From the NCBI GenBank assembly GCA_945957575.1, contig CAMFLW010000017.1:1-39908 (forward strand): a stretch of DNA of 39,908 nt, written 5' to 3'. Under the pieces are notes generated by a model that worked only from the letters and a program-made list of their open reading frames with translations, searched no databases and was not told the DNA's origin. A program made the translations under genes and the position numbers. The DNA is from an uncultured Aeromonas sp. GTDB lineage: Bacteria; Pseudomonadota; Gammaproteobacteria; Enterobacterales; Aeromonadaceae. Below are positions 26,806 through 39,032 of the stretch, one piece after another; the stretch's first letter is position 1, and each line of letters starts with the position of its first letter.

Positions 26806-27711
26806 ATGAGCATTACCCTGATCCTCCACGGCAAGCAGCGACGCAGGTTGCACTTACCAAAACAACGTCTGGCATGGGTCGGCGGTATTGTTTTCTCCCT
26901 GTTGGCCCTTGGTGGCGGCTGGCTCTGGCAGAGCTGGCAGCAGAAGATGGATGCGCTTGAAGTGGCGCTGGCCATGGCCGAACAGCGTTCCGTAGACCAG
27001 AGTGGCGATGAGGCCCGCGAGCAGCTGGCGATGCTGGCAGCCCAAGTGGGCACCATGCAGGGCCAGCTTGGCCGCCTGAATGCCCTTGGTGAACGACTGA
27101 CCGAGCAGGCCGACCTCGATCCCGAAGAGTTCAATTTCAAAGAGCAGCCCCCGATGGGCGGTCCCTCTTACGATGAAGATCTGGAAGTGAGCCTCAACGA
27201 GCTGCAAGCTTCCATGAAACATCTCAGCCAACAGCTCAGCAGTCGCCAAGAGCAGCTGTCGGTACTTGAATCTTTCATCATGAATCACCATATCACCGAT
27301 GCCGGTTTTATTTCCGGCGCGCCGGTCAAGCAGGAGCGGGTCTGGGTCTCGTCCGGCTTTGGCGGACGGGTCGATCCGTTCAACGGGCGTGCCAAGATGC
27401 ACAAAGGGGTGGATTACCGTGGCAAAACCGGTACCCCCATTCTGGCCACCGGGCCCGGCGTTGTCAGCTGGGCGGGCCGTCATCCGGAATTTGGCAACAT
27501 GGTGGAGATTAATCACGGCAATGGTCTGGTCACCCGCTATGCCCACAACTCCAAGTTGCTGGTCGAGGTGGGCACCCTGGTTGATCAGGGGGAGAAGATT
27601 GCCTTGATGGGACGCACCGGTCGCGCGACCGGGGTCCATTTGCATTACGAAGTGTTGAAAGATGGTCGTCAGGTAAACCCCGCACGCTTTCTCAGTGCCA
27701 GCCGGGGTTAG
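26806..27711 (+). CDS. Membrane-anchored M23 (LytM-type) metallopeptidase
   Basis: This protein is 301 residues. It has a basic cytoplasmic tail (HGKQRRRLHLPKQR), a transmembrane helix (about residues 25-43), and a periplasmic coiled coil (about 47-160, rich in Gln and Leu). A C-terminal M23 domain follows. Zinc ligands are present: H199 and D203 in MHKGVDY, and H280 in the HLHYE motif (H278/H280), plus RYAHNSKL. All residues needed for activity appear intact, so it could cut peptide cross-links or act as an amidase activator. It occupies the secM position between lpxC and secA. Confidence 0.9.
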   Translation: MSITLILHGKQRRRLHLPKQRLAWVGGIVFSLLALGGGWLWQSWQQKMDALEVALAMAEQRSVDQSGDEAREQLAMLAAQVGTMQGQLGRLNALGERLTEQADLDPEEFNFKEQPPMGGPSYDEDLEVSLNELQASMKHLSQQLSSRQEQLSVLESFIMNHHITDAGFISGAPVKQERVWVSSGFGGRVDPFNGRAKMHKGVDYRGKTGTPILATGPGVVSWAGRHPEFGNMVEINHGNGLVTRYAHNSKLLVEVGTLVDQGEKIALMGRTGRATGVHLHYEVLKDGRQVNPARFLSASRG

Positions 27712-27770
27712 GTTTTTTCTTCAGGTTCCAGTGACGGAACGCTTTATATAACCAGAAATAGTTGGTACCC

Positions 27771-30491
<2,721 letters not shown>

Positions 30492-30507
30492 TCGACGCTA
30501 TGCCATG

Positions 30508-30540
30508 ACAAGGCGGGCCCGGTGCCCGCCTTGTTTTTGT
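30508..30540 (+). terminator. Rho-independent terminator after secA
   Basis: A perfect 11-bp stem (ACAAGGCGGGC / GCCCGCCTTGT) with loop CCGGT is followed by TTTTTGT. Confidence 0.95.
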
Positions 30541-30647
30541 CGGATGGTGGCGAAGGGAAATCGGATATCAGGCATCATCGGCGCTCACCCAGCCGGAGGT
30601 TGGCGCATCGAACGGTCAGGTCAGGCATCGCGTGCAAGGGTAACAAG

Positions 30648-31052
30648 ATGGAACAGAAAAAGCGGATCTGGGTGGCGGTTGGCGTCATCGAGAATGAACA
30701 AGGCGATATCTTCATCGCCAGACGCTCCTCCGATCGTCATCAGGGGGATCGCTGGGAGTTTCCCGGTGGTAAGGTGGAGTCGGGCGAGGATCTGCTTACC
30801 GCACTGGATCGGGAGCTGTGGGAAGAGATCGGCATCCGGGTGCTGGATTGTGCCCCCTTTATGGAGCTGCAGCACGACTACCCCGAGAAGCAGGTGTTGC
30901 TGGATATCTGGAAGGTGACCCGTTTCAGCGGCGAGCCGTTCGGCAAGGAGGGGCAGGAGTGTCTGTGGGTGCCGGTGGCCGAGCTGCACAACTACCACTT
31001 CCCCGATGCCAATGGCCCGATTGTTGCGCGGCTACAGGGTCTGCTGGCGTGA
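30648..31052 (+). CDS. mutT: 8-oxo-dGTP diphosphatase MutT (Nudix)
   Basis: This enzyme cleans oxidised guanine nucleotides from the pool and so prevents A:T to C:G transversions; 134 residues. The Nudix box G-x5-E-x7-R-E-x-x-E-E-x-G is complete at residues 41-63 (GKVESGEDLL...REL-WEEIGI). The ATG at 30648 follows AAGGG at seven bases. A longer frame from 30522 runs through the secA terminator and is rejected. It follows secA as in enterics. Confidence 0.93.
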   Translation: MEQKKRIWVAVGVIENEQGDIFIARRSSDRHQGDRWEFPGGKVESGEDLLTALDRELWEEIGIRVLDCAPFMELQHDYPEKQVLLDIWKVTRFSGEPFGKEGQECLWVPVAELHNYHFPDANGPIVARLQGLLA

Positions 31053-31072
31053 GCCGGTAGCAATCAACAAGC

Positions 31073-31103
31073 ATGAAAAAAGGGCCAATCGGCCCTTTTT
31101 CAT
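31073..31103. terminator. Bidirectional terminator between mutT and yacG
   Basis: GAAAAAAGGGCC and GGCCCTTTTTC form a stem with loop AATC. T-runs on both strands let it stop mutT from the left and the tap-yacG operon from the right. Confidence 0.92.
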
Positions 31104-31128
31104 ATTGCAGAGGTGAGTGACCGAAGGC

Positions 31129-31323
31129 TTATAGCCACTGGTCACCCTCTTCCGGCTCCGGTAGCAGATCCGGGTTGATCTCCCCCGGGATCCGCTTCTC
31201 TTCATCGGCCCATTCGCCGAGATCGATCAGCTGGCAGCGCTTGCTGCAGAAGGGGCGAAACGGGCTCTGCGGGCCCCATTCCACTTCGCTCTGGCAGGTC
31301 GGGCACTTTACCTTGGTGACCAT
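31129..31323 (-). CDS. yacG: Zinc-binding DNA gyrase inhibitor YacG
   Basis: This small protein inhibits gyrase by binding GyrB in enterics; 64 residues, the usual length. The four-cysteine zinc site is CPTC and CSKRC (about residues 7-32), followed by [17 protein letters not shown]. The acidic C-terminus is typical. The ATG at 31323 is preceded by AAGGAG with a five-base gap. It is the last gene of the tap operon, nine bases after zapD. Confidence 0.94.
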   Translation of the reverse strand: MVTKVKCPTCQSEVEWGPQSPFRPFCSKRCQLIDLGEWADEEKRIPGEINPDLLPEPEEGDQWL

Positions 31324-31332
31324 AAGCACTCC

Positions 31333-32055
31333 TTAACAACAGGCGAGCTGGAATGGCACATCGCCAATCGGCTGTTCGCCGGTTGGCAGGAAGCGCAGCG
31401 CGAAACGGTTCTTGTGGCCGCTCAGGGTCGGGTAGCAGAACAGATTGCCCGGCAGCTTGATGCGGATCAGCTCGGCGCTTTCGGCGGTGTCCTGGAAGAA
31501 ACCGTTGTTGGCAACCTGCTCACTGAAGCTGCCTGATTCGCGCCACAGGCGCAGCAGCAGGGTGATGGCATTCATCAGCAGGTTGATGTCGCTCAGCCAG
31601 CCTTGCATCTGCTGGTGACGGGCAATGGCCGGTGTGCCGAGCCAGTGGTGTAGCTGCGGCACATCGAAGGCACACAGACCACCCGGGATGGAGAAGCGCT
31701 GGCGGATGGAGCCGAGCAGACGATCCTCTTTCAGGCGGGCACCCGGGCGTGGCGAGTTGAGCAGGTTGCGAGAGAGCTGGCTGCTCTCTTGCTGCATCAG
31801 TTTGATCTGCTCCAGATCGACATCGGGCAGGCTGGCCCAGTGGCTCAGACGCTGGCCGAGACGCTCCAGATCCTTGATGAGGTCGGCGCGCAGGTCACCA
31901 CGCTCCAGCAACTCCTGCAGATCGAACAGCCCCTTGAAGAAGGCGATATGTGCCCAGGATTGTTCACTCTCCAGATTGTCGCGGATCTGGGAAAACAGGG
32001 ACTCCAGACGAAGATAGGTCCGGCTTTTTTCATTGAGGGGGAAATCGTAAATCAT
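31333..32055 (-). CDS. zapD: Z-ring bundling protein ZapD
   Basis: ZapD (YacF) binds the FtsZ C-terminal peptide and cross-links filaments; 240 residues. The start YDFPLNEKSRTYLRLE is diagnostic. A helical domain (about residues 15-120) and a beta-rich C-terminal domain (GNLFCYPTLSGHKNRFALRF) follow. The ATG at 32055 sits after AGGATTAGG. Longer upstream frames enter coaE and are rejected. ftsZ, its partner, is at 24491. Confidence 0.95.
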   Translation of the reverse strand: MIYDFPLNEKSRTYLRLESLFSQIRDNLESEQSWAHIAFFKGLFDLQELLERGDLRADLIKDLERLGQRLSHWASLPDVDLEQIKLMQQESSQLSRNLLNSPRPGARLKEDRLLGSIRQRFSIPGGLCAFDVPQLHHWLGTPAIARHQQMQGWLSDINLLMNAITLLLRLWRESGSFSEQVANNGFFQDTAESAELIRIKLPGNLFCYPTLSGHKNRFALRFLPTGEQPIGDVPFQLACC

Positions 32056-32092
32056 GCCTAATCCTGGCCAGCCATAAACCGGCCTAGTGTAC

Positions 32093-32707
32093 TCACAGTT
32101 GGCGGGCTTGTTGAGAGGCAATTGCCAGATATGTCTCGTGCAGCGCCAAAATCCGCGTTTTAATCGCCATTTCGCTGCCATTGTGGTTTTCGATGACATC
32201 ATCCGCCGCAGCGAGACGCTCCGACCGGCTCGCCTGAGCGGCGATGATGGCCCGGGCCTGCTCGGCCGATACCCCATCACGGCGACAGGTGCGCTCAATC
32301 TGGGTGGCTTCATCCACATCGATCACCAGCACCCGGTTGGCGAGGCCGGTGAGTTTGTTCTCCACCAGCAGTGGCACCACCAGCAGGCAGTAAGGAGAAC
32401 TGGCCCCAGCACATTGGCGCTGCATTTCACTGCGAATCAGCGGATGGAGCAGGGCATTGAGCCACTCCTTGGCCTGTGGGTCGCTGAAGACCCGCTCGCG
32501 CAGGGCACGACGGTCGAGTTGACCGCTCGGATCAATCACATCAGGGCCAAAATGGTCGGCGATGGCGGCCAGGGCCGGGGTGCCCGGCTCAACCACCTCG
32601 CGGGCGATCACATCGGCATCCACCACCTCGATACCCAGTTCGGCAAACTGGTTGGCAATGGTGGTCTTGCCGCTGCCGATACCACCTGTGATTGCAACTA
32701 CATACAT
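32093..32707 (-). CDS. coaE: Dephospho-CoA kinase CoaE
   Basis: This enzyme performs the last step of coenzyme A synthesis, phosphorylating the 3'-hydroxyl of dephospho-CoA; 204 residues. It has the P-loop [13 protein letters not shown] near residues 5-17, [15 protein letters not shown], and the lid-region [15 protein letters not shown]. The ATG at 32707 follows AGAGG. It lies 13 bases after tapD, as in other Gammaproteobacteria with pilBCD-coaE operons. Confidence 0.96.
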   Translation of the reverse strand: MYVVAITGGIGSGKTTIANQFAELGIEVVDADVIAREVVEPGTPALAAIADHFGPDVIDPSGQLDRRALRERVFSDPQAKEWLNALLHPLIRSEMQRQCAGASSPYCLLVVPLLVENKLTGLANRVLVIDVDEATQIERTCRRDGVSAEQARAIIAAQASRSERLAAADDVIENHNGSEMAIKTRILALHETYLAIASQQARQL

Positions 32708-32720
32708 GGGGGCCTCTTGC

Positions 32721-33593
32721 TCAAAGCAGGGTAGAGAGATACCAGCGGGTGATGGTATCGCCCCATAGCAGTGCAATCCAGCCCGCGATGGCGAGGTAGG
32801 GGCCAAAGGGGATAGGCTTGCCCTGATGGTGCTTGCGCAAGACGATCAGGCTGATGCCGATCACGGCGCCGACCAGGGATGAGAGCAGCAGAATTATGGG
32901 CAGGGCCTGCCAGCCCAACCAGGCACCCAGAGCGGCCAGCAGCTTGAAGTCGCCATAGCCCATCCCTTCCTTGCCGGTGAGCAGCTTGAAGGCCCAGTAG
33001 AGGCTCCAGAGCACCAGATAGCCCGCCATGGCGCCAATCACGGCATCAGCCAAGGGGACGAAGCCACCTGCCAGATTGAACAGCAGCCCGCCCCACAGCA
33101 GTGGCAGGGTGAGCTGGTCGGGCAGCAACATCTTGTCGAGATCGATATAGGTGAGGGCGACCAGTACCCAGGTCAGCAGCAGGGCGGCCAGCATGCCCCA
33201 GCCTGGTGTAATCACCATGGCAACAGCCAGTGAGAGCATGGCGGTCAGCAGCTCCACCAGCGGATAACGGGCCGAGATCGGCGCCTGACAGTCGCGGCAA
33301 CGTCCCTTGAGCCAGAGCCAGCTCAGCAGCGGGATATTCTCCAGCGCTGTGATGGTGTGACCACAGTGAGGGCAGGCCGAGCGCGGTACCATCAGGTTGT
33401 AACGCTCTGGCGCAGTGGCTTCCTCATCGGGGGCAAAGTAACTGCGATACTCGGCCTGCCACTCTCGCTCCAGCATGATGGGCAGGCGGTGGATCACCAC
33501 GTTGAGGAAGCTGCCGATCATCAGGGAGAACAGAAAAACCAGCGAAAAGTAGAGCCAGGGCAAGCTGTGAGCCAGCTCGAGAAGAAGTGTCAT
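32721..33593 (-). CDS. tapD: Type IV prepilin peptidase / N-methyltransferase TapD (PilD)
   Basis: This bifunctional inner-membrane aspartic peptidase cleaves prepilin leaders and N-methylates the new Phe. In Aeromonas it also serves type II secretion pseudopilins. It is 290 residues with about eight helices. The two CxxC pairs (CPHC, CRDC) that coordinate zinc, and both catalytic aspartate motifs ([11 protein letters not shown] and [10 protein letters not shown]), are present. The ATG at 33593 is chosen. A TTG two codons upstream is also possible. Confidence 0.96.
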   Translation of the reverse strand: MTLLLELAHSLPWLYFSLVFLFSLMIGSFLNVVIHRLPIMLEREWQAEYRSYFAPDEEATAPERYNLMVPRSACPHCGHTITALENIPLLSWLWLKGRCRDCQAPISARYPLVELLTAMLSLAVAMVITPGWGMLAALLLTWVLVALTYIDLDKMLLPDQLTLPLLWGGLLFNLAGGFVPLADAVIGAMAGYLVLWSLYWAFKLLTGKEGMGYGDFKLLAALGAWLGWQALPIILLLSSLVGAVIGISLIVLRKHHQGKPIPFGPYLAIAGWIALLWGDTITRWYLSTLL

Positions 33594-33621
33594 AACCAAC
33601 CGTCAGTCATTAAATGAAGGG

Positions 33622-33647
33622 AGGGCATGGCAGTGGCACCATGCCCT
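33622..33647 (-). other. Intercistronic hairpin between tapC and tapD
   Basis: A perfect 9-bp inverted repeat (AGGGCATGG / CCATGCCCT) encloses eight bases, just after the tapC stop. No U-run follows on the minus strand, so it is more likely an RNA-stability or attenuation element than a full terminator. Confidence 0.6.
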
Positions 33648-33653
33648 GATGAA

Positions 33654-34895
33654 TCAGCCCACCACGTCGCCAAGTTTGAAGATGGGCAGGTACATGGCGA
33701 TAACCATGCCGCCGACCAGCACCCCGAGCACCACCATGATGAGGGGTTCCAGCAGGCTGGTGAGGCCATCGACCAGGTCATCCACCTCCTGCTCGAAGAT
33801 GGTGGCGACCTTGGAGAGCATATCATCGATGGCGCCGGACTCCTCGCCGATCATCACCATCTGGATCACCATGTCGGGGAAGAGGTCGACGGTGCGCATC
33901 GCCACGTTGATCTGCATGCCGGCCACCACCTCGTTGCGGATAGCCATCACCGCGGTGCGATAGACATAGTTGCCAGAGGCACCGGCCGCCGAAATCAGGG
34001 CATCCACCAGCGGGATACCGGCCGAGAAGGTGGTGGAGAGGGTGCGGGCAAAGCGCGCCATCGCCGCCTTGTGCAGGATCATCCCGACCACCGGAATGGT
34101 GAGGACAAACTTGTCGGTATTGTCTCTCACCTTCTGGGAGGCTCGCCAGGCGCGGACATAGAGGAAAATGGCGAGCGCCGCCCCGCCGAAGAAGACATAC
34201 CACCAGTTCTGCATAAAGCGGGAGATGCCGATGACAAACTGGGTGAAGATGGGCAACTCGGCACCGAAGCTCTTGAAGATCTCCTCGAACTGCGGAATGA
34301 CGAACAGCAGCAGGATGGAGGTCACCACTATGGCCACCAGAATGACCATGGTGGGGTAGAACATCGCCTTCTTGATCTTCGACTTGAGCGCTTCCGACTT
34401 TTCCCGGTAGGTGGCGATACGGTCGTAGATGGTCTCCAGCGCACCGGATTGCTCACCGGCTTCCACCAGATCGCAGTAGAGATCGTCAAAATAGCGGGGG
34501 TGGCGGCGCAATGCCTCCGACATGGGGGTGCCGGTCTCCACATCGGCGGCAATCTGCCCCATCAGTTCGCGCATCGAGGCTTTCTCGTGGCTGCGGGCGA
34601 TGATCTGCAAGCTCTGCACCAGTGGTACACCGGCGGAGAGCATGGTGGTGATCTGGCGGGAGACGATGGCGATATCCATCGGTTTGATCTTGGCGCCGCC
34701 CTTGGAGAAGAGCCCCTGGGACTTCTTGGCCACCTTGGTGACGTTGACCCCCTGCTTGCGCAGTTCGGCCTTGACGGTGTTGATGCTGTCTGCCTGTAGC
34801 TCGCCGGAGACCTTCTGCCCCTTGCGGTTTACCCCGTGCCAGCGGAAGGCGAAGACTTTCTTGGGGGCATTGTTCTTTTTCGTTAGGGTTGCCAT
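33654..34895 (-). CDS. tapC: Type IV pilus platform protein TapC (PilC)
   Basis: This inner-membrane platform protein of the pilus machine couples the ATPases to pilin insertion; 413 residues. Two GspF-type helical domains (about residues 80-200 and 280-400) each carry the ARTLSTTFSAG / SRQITTMLSAG pattern, and there are three membrane helices. The ATG at 34895 follows AGGA. A TTG five codons upstream is less likely. It is separated from tapB by an unusually long 167-base gap carrying two hairpin repeats. Confidence 0.95.
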   Translation of the reverse strand: MATLTKKNNAPKKVFAFRWHGVNRKGQKVSGELQADSINTVKAELRKQGVNVTKVAKKSQGLFSKGGAKIKPMDIAIVSRQITTMLSAGVPLVQSLQIIARSHEKASMRELMGQIAADVETGTPMSEALRRHPRYFDDLYCDLVEAGEQSGALETIYDRIATYREKSEALKSKIKKAMFYPTMVILVAIVVTSILLLFVIPQFEEIFKSFGAELPIFTQFVIGISRFMQNWWYVFFGGAALAIFLYVRAWRASQKVRDNTDKFVLTIPVVGMILHKAAMARFARTLSTTFSAGIPLVDALISAAGASGNYVYRTAVMAIRNEVVAGMQINVAMRTVDLFPDMVIQMVMIGEESGAIDDMLSKVATIFEQEVDDLVDGLTSLLEPLIMVVLGVLVGGMVIAMYLPIFKLGDVVG

Positions 34896-34943
34896 CTTTG
34901 CATCCTGCAATGGGGGTAGGGCGTTAGCCCTTATGACACAAAT

Positions 34944-34969
34944 GTCCGATTACGAGGCGTGAATCGAAC
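34944..34969 (-). repeat. Palindromic repeat unit 1 in the tapB-tapC gap
   Basis: Read on the minus strand it is GTTCGATT, nine bases, then AATCGGAC; the arms pair with one G.U. It resembles the widespread GATTAGCG...CGTAATC hairpin repeats of Gammaproteobacteria. A related unit lies 52 bases away. Confidence 0.6.
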
Positions 34970-34995
34970 CTGCAAAACTGTGTATCTCATCGACG

Positions 34996-35021
34996 GTCCG
35001 ATCTCGCTACGCTAATCGAAC
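34996..35021 (-). repeat. Palindromic repeat unit 2 in the tapB-tapC gap
   Basis: Read on the minus strand, GTTCGATTAGCG, TAG, then CGAGATCGGAC. It is the same size as unit 1, shares AATCGAACCT on the plus strand, and pairs GTTCGAT with ATCGGAC. The rest of the 167-base gap shows no ORF or promoter I can support. Confidence 0.6.
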
Positions 35022-35062
35022 CTACGCACCGAGTATTAGCGGCGACTGTTTCGCCACGCGAA

Positions 35063-36769
35063 TTAGTTGGTGGTAACCCGGTTGACCTCGGCCAGGCTGG
35101 TGACACCGAGGCGTGCCTTCTCCAGTCCTGAGGTGCGCAGGGTGCGCATGCCCTCTTTCTGGGCAATCGCCGCAATTTGCAGGGAGTTGGCCCCCTGCAT
35201 GATCAATTTTGCGATATTTTCCGACATTAGCATGATTTCGTAGATGCCGACTCGCCCCTTGTAGCCGCCGGAACACTCCTTGCAACCAACCGGTTTGAAC
35301 AGTCGCAAGCCGGCTGCCAGCTGCTGCGGTGTAAAACCCAGCTCCAGCAGCTCGGCTTCCGGCACCACCTCCGGCGCCTTGCAGTGGTCACACAGCTTGC
35401 GGGCCAGCCGTTGGGCCATGATCAGGGTGACCGAAGAGGCGATATTGAAGGCGGGCACCCCCATGTTCATCATCCGGGTCAGGGTTTCGGCAGCCGAGTT
35501 GGTATGCAGGGTCGAGAGCACCAAGTGGCCGGTCTGGGCCGCCTTGATGGCGATCTCGGCGGTTTCGAGATCCCGTATCTCCCCCACCATCACCACATCC
35601 GGATCTTGCCGCAAGAAGGAGCGCAGGGCGCTGGCAAAGGTCAGCCCCGCCTTGGGGTTGACTTGCACCTGGTTGACGCCCGGCAGGTTGATCTCCACCG
35701 GATCTTCAGCGGTAGAGATATTCACCTCGGTGGTGTTGAGAATATTGAGGCCGGTATAGAGCGAGACGGTTTTGCCCGAGCCGGTGGGGCCGGTGACCAG
35801 GATCATCCCCTGCGGTTTCGAGAGGGCTCGCAGGTACTGTGCCTTCTGGCGGTCGTCGAAGCCAAGCTGCTCGATATTGAGGCGGGCCGCCGAGGAGTCG
35901 AGCAGGCGGATAACGATCTTCTCCCCCCACATGGTGGGCAGGGTGTTGACCCGCATATCCATCGACTTGTTGCGCGATAGCTTCAATTTGATGCGGCCAT
36001 CCTGCGGCAGCCGCCGCTCGGCGATATCGAGCCGCGCCATCACCTTGAGGCGGGCAGAGAAGCGGTTGGCCAGATTGACCGGCGGGGTTGCGATTTCGTG
36101 CAAAATGCCATCGATGCGAAAGCGCACCCGATATTTGAACTCATAGGGCTCGAAGTGCAGGTCGGAGGCACCGCGCTTGATGGCATCCATCAGGATCTTG
36201 TTGATGTACTTGACGATGGGGGCGTCGTCATCGGCGGTATTGACGCTCTCGTCCAGCCGGCTGTTCTCGTCGGAGACTTCGAGATCGGAAATCTCGGCCT
36301 CATCGATCTCCTCCATGCCGAGGGCATCGTTTTCGCTCTCCAGCAGCTTGCCGATGGCGGCGGTGAGCTTGTTCTCCTCCACCAGCAGCGCCTCGGTATG
36401 GAGTCCGAAGCTGAAGCCGAAGTCCTCCAGGGCCGAGACATTGGTCGGATCCGACATGGCGATATAGAGAGTGTGGCCCTGGGTATAGATGGGCAGCACA
36501 TGGTGTTTCTCAATCAGCTTCTGATTGAGGTACTTCTGCGGGATCTCGGCCAAATCGAAGGCGGCAAGATCCAGCAGAGGTACCCCATACTCCAGCTCGC
36601 AAAAATCGGCGAGCGCCTTGCTGTCGAGGATGTCGTTTTCTATCAGAAAGGTGACAAAGGGTTTGCGCTGGGCCTTGGCCTGGCTCAGATAGCGCTGGGA
36701 GTCCTCTTCACTGATCAGTGAAGAGGCGGCCAGGCTTAACGCCAGGCCGCTATTAGGGCTAGATGTCAT
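35063..36769 (-). CDS. tapB: Type IV pilus extension ATPase TapB (PilB)
   Basis: This hexameric motor ATPase powers pilus extension; 568 residues. It has the N-terminal MshEN domain (about residues 20-140), then the N2 domain. Walker A is GPTGSGKT with K333, the Asp box follows, Walker B is VVMVGEIRD, and the His box is LSTLHTNSA. The tetracysteine zinc site is CDHC and CKEC. The ATG is three bases after the tapA stop with a weak ribosome-binding site, so translation is probably coupled to tapA. Confidence 0.96.
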   Translation of the reverse strand: MTSSPNSGLALSLAASSLISEEDSQRYLSQAKAQRKPFVTFLIENDILDSKALADFCELEYGVPLLDLAAFDLAEIPQKYLNQKLIEKHHVLPIYTQGHTLYIAMSDPTNVSALEDFGFSFGLHTEALLVEENKLTAAIGKLLESENDALGMEEIDEAEISDLEVSDENSRLDESVNTADDDAPIVKYINKILMDAIKRGASDLHFEPYEFKYRVRFRIDGILHEIATPPVNLANRFSARLKVMARLDIAERRLPQDGRIKLKLSRNKSMDMRVNTLPTMWGEKIVIRLLDSSAARLNIEQLGFDDRQKAQYLRALSKPQGMILVTGPTGSGKTVSLYTGLNILNTTEVNISTAEDPVEINLPGVNQVQVNPKAGLTFASALRSFLRQDPDVVMVGEIRDLETAEIAIKAAQTGHLVLSTLHTNSAAETLTRMMNMGVPAFNIASSVTLIMAQRLARKLCDHCKAPEVVPEAELLELGFTPQQLAAGLRLFKPVGCKECSGGYKGRVGIYEIMLMSENIAKLIMQGANSLQIAAIAQKEGMRTLRTSGLEKARLGVTSLAEVNRVTTN

Positions 36770-36772
36770 GCG

Positions 36773-37240
36773 TTAGCAGATGCCTTTTGATACGCATGTA
36801 CCACCATTGGTATCACTGGAACCATCATGTTTCCAAGTGACTTGTCTAGAGGTGGCATCAACGTCCCCTTTGAGTATATAGGTCACACCAGCAGCTGATG
36901 TTGCAGGGTCAATACCTTGTGAAGTAACAGTAATTTTAAGGTCGGGGGCGGCGCCATCTACTCCAATTGCAATGGATTGTACATAACCAGCAGCACTCGG
37001 TGATGCAGGCAAGCCATATTGACCTGCGGTATAGCAATTCACCCCAGTAGCACTAAGGTCTTGAGTTTGTACACAAACTTCTACAGCTGTTTTAAATGCT
37101 CCAGTTGCAGAAATCACTTCGGAGAATTTCGCTTTTTTCGTGTATGTCTGATATGCCGGTAGTGCGATAGCAGCCAAAATGGCCACGATTGCGACCACGA
37201 TCATCAGTTCAATAAGGGTAAAACCCGATTGTTTCTTCAT
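36773..37240 (-). CDS. tapA: Type IVa major pilin TapA
   Basis: This type IVa prepilin is 155 residues. The short leader MKKQSG is cut before F, followed by the conserved [25 protein letters not shown] helix start with Glu5. A first pair of cysteines (VCVQ...NCYT) is present, and a second pair near the C-terminus (GGTC...GIC) could form the C-terminal disulfide loop. The ATG at 37240 follows AAGGA; longer frames are rejected because they would hide the leader. The mature part is visibly more AT-rich than the neighbouring genes, as common for surface-variable pilins. tapB follows three bases later. Confidence 0.95.
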   Translation of the reverse strand: MKKQSGFTLIELMIVVAIVAILAAIALPAYQTYTKKAKFSEVISATGAFKTAVEVCVQTQDLSATGVNCYTAGQYGLPASPSAAGYVQSIAIGVDGAAPDLKITVTSQGIDPATSAAGVTYILKGDVDATSRQVTWKHDGSSDTNGGTCVSKGIC

Positions 37241-37303
37241 TTGAAATATCCTTTTATCCTTGGTTCCTGGGAAGTGTCGGTGGAAAATCATCCGCACGTC
37301 AGT

Positions 37304-37331
37304 ATCTTATCCGAGCTGTCAGGGGTGGCAA
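37304..37331 (-). promoter_or_regulatory. Promoter of the tapA operon
   Basis: On the minus strand TTGCCA (37331-37326) and TAAGAT (37309-37304) are 16 bases apart. They lie about 65 bases before the tapA ATG. Good sigma70 type. Confidence 0.6.
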
Positions 37332-37386
37332 CAGAGATTGCTGCCTTTGTTAACTACTTTCATGTCATTTACCAAAAACTTGATGC

Positions 37387-37417
37387 GAGTCATAAAATAA
37401 GTGGCTTCTTATGACTC
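37387..37417. repeat. Perfect 9-bp inverted repeat upstream of tapA
   Basis: GAGTCATAA and TTATGACTC flank 13 bases, with an inner AAG/CTT. It lies about 55 bases upstream of the tapA -35 element. It may be an operator or a back-up terminator for nadC. Within the 315-base stretch 37241-37555, the promoter, this repeat and the nadC terminator are all I can identify. Confidence 0.5.
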
Positions 37418-37478
37418 TTTGTTACGGGTGAAAGCGGGTCCGTCATCACACTCCTTTGCTGAGGGATCCTGCATAAAG

Positions 37479-37501
37479 AAAAGGCGCCCATGGCGCCTTT
37501 T
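37479..37501 (-). terminator. Rho-independent terminator after nadC
   Basis: AAAAGGCGCC and GGCGCCTTTT form a perfect 10-bp stem with a three-base loop. On the minus strand it ends in CTTTTCTTTA. It lies about 55 bases after the nadC stop. Confidence 0.92.
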
Positions 37502-37555
37502 GCAAGTTGTTTATCCGGTTAGGTCGAGTATTTGCTCAGGCCTGCGGGGTGAATC

Positions 37556-38434
<879 letters not shown>

Positions 38435-38905
38435 TTATTCCTGCAAGGGTCTGAGCAGCAACTGCCGCTCCTTTTGAACCAGCTCCAGCCGACCGAGGGC
38501 GTTCATGCCAACCAGCACTTCGTCACCGTCTGCCGCCGGATTGATAAAGATGGCCAGATCGTACAAGGTCAATGGCCCCATCGCCAGCGTTTCGATGGTG
38601 CCGTTGCCGACCCGGATCTGCCCCGCGGCGGTATTGACCTGGCTGCTGCCATGAGCGGTCAGGCCGAGGCGCTCGGCAACCTGCTGCGGGATGGTGATGC
38701 GGGTGGCGCCGGTATCGAGCAGCAGTTGCACCGGCTGGCCGTTGATGGCACCCTCCAGACGATAGTGGCCGCTCTGGTCGGCCCGCAGTAGCAGCTCGCC
38801 GCTGGCGGTGACGCTTGGTTGGTTGCGGGAGTGAAAATAGAGGGTCAGCAGGCCCATCAAAGAGAGCCAGGCCAGTAACCACATCCAGCGTGCCGTGTGC
38901 TGCAT
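38435..38905 (-). CDS. Retropepsin-like membrane-anchored aspartic protease
   Basis: This protein is 156 residues with one N-terminal transmembrane segment (about residues 7-24). A periplasmic domain carries the aspartic-protease signature LLLDTGATRITIP (about residues 60-72), a hydrophobic flap region (GTIETLAMGPLTLYDL), and VLVGMNALGRLEL. This is the clan AA single-domain family, active only as a dimer; the natural substrate is unknown to me. It precedes nadC by three bases and is probably co-transcribed. It diverges from ampD. Confidence 0.85.
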   Translation of the reverse strand: MQHTARWMWLLAWLSLMGLLTLYFHSRNQPSVTASGELLLRADQSGHYRLEGAINGQPVQLLLDTGATRITIPQQVAERLGLTAHGSSQVNTAAGQIRVGNGTIETLAMGPLTLYDLAIFINPAADGDEVLVGMNALGRLELVQKERQLLLRPLQE

Positions 38906-39032
38906 ACCCCATCCATATCGAGCGGAAGATGACTCAGCCTAACATACCATTTCCCGTTGATTCAGTGAGTTGGTGCTGGCTTGTCCATCACATCTCATCT
39001 TTTCGCCATTAATCAGCCAACTCGAGTAGCCG

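Noticed and set aside
34944-35021. T-arm-like GGTTCGATT strings on the minus strand suggesting tRNA remnants
   Set aside because: The flanks do not form the T-stem, there is no anticodon arm or acceptor end, and both copies fit a palindromic repeat better.
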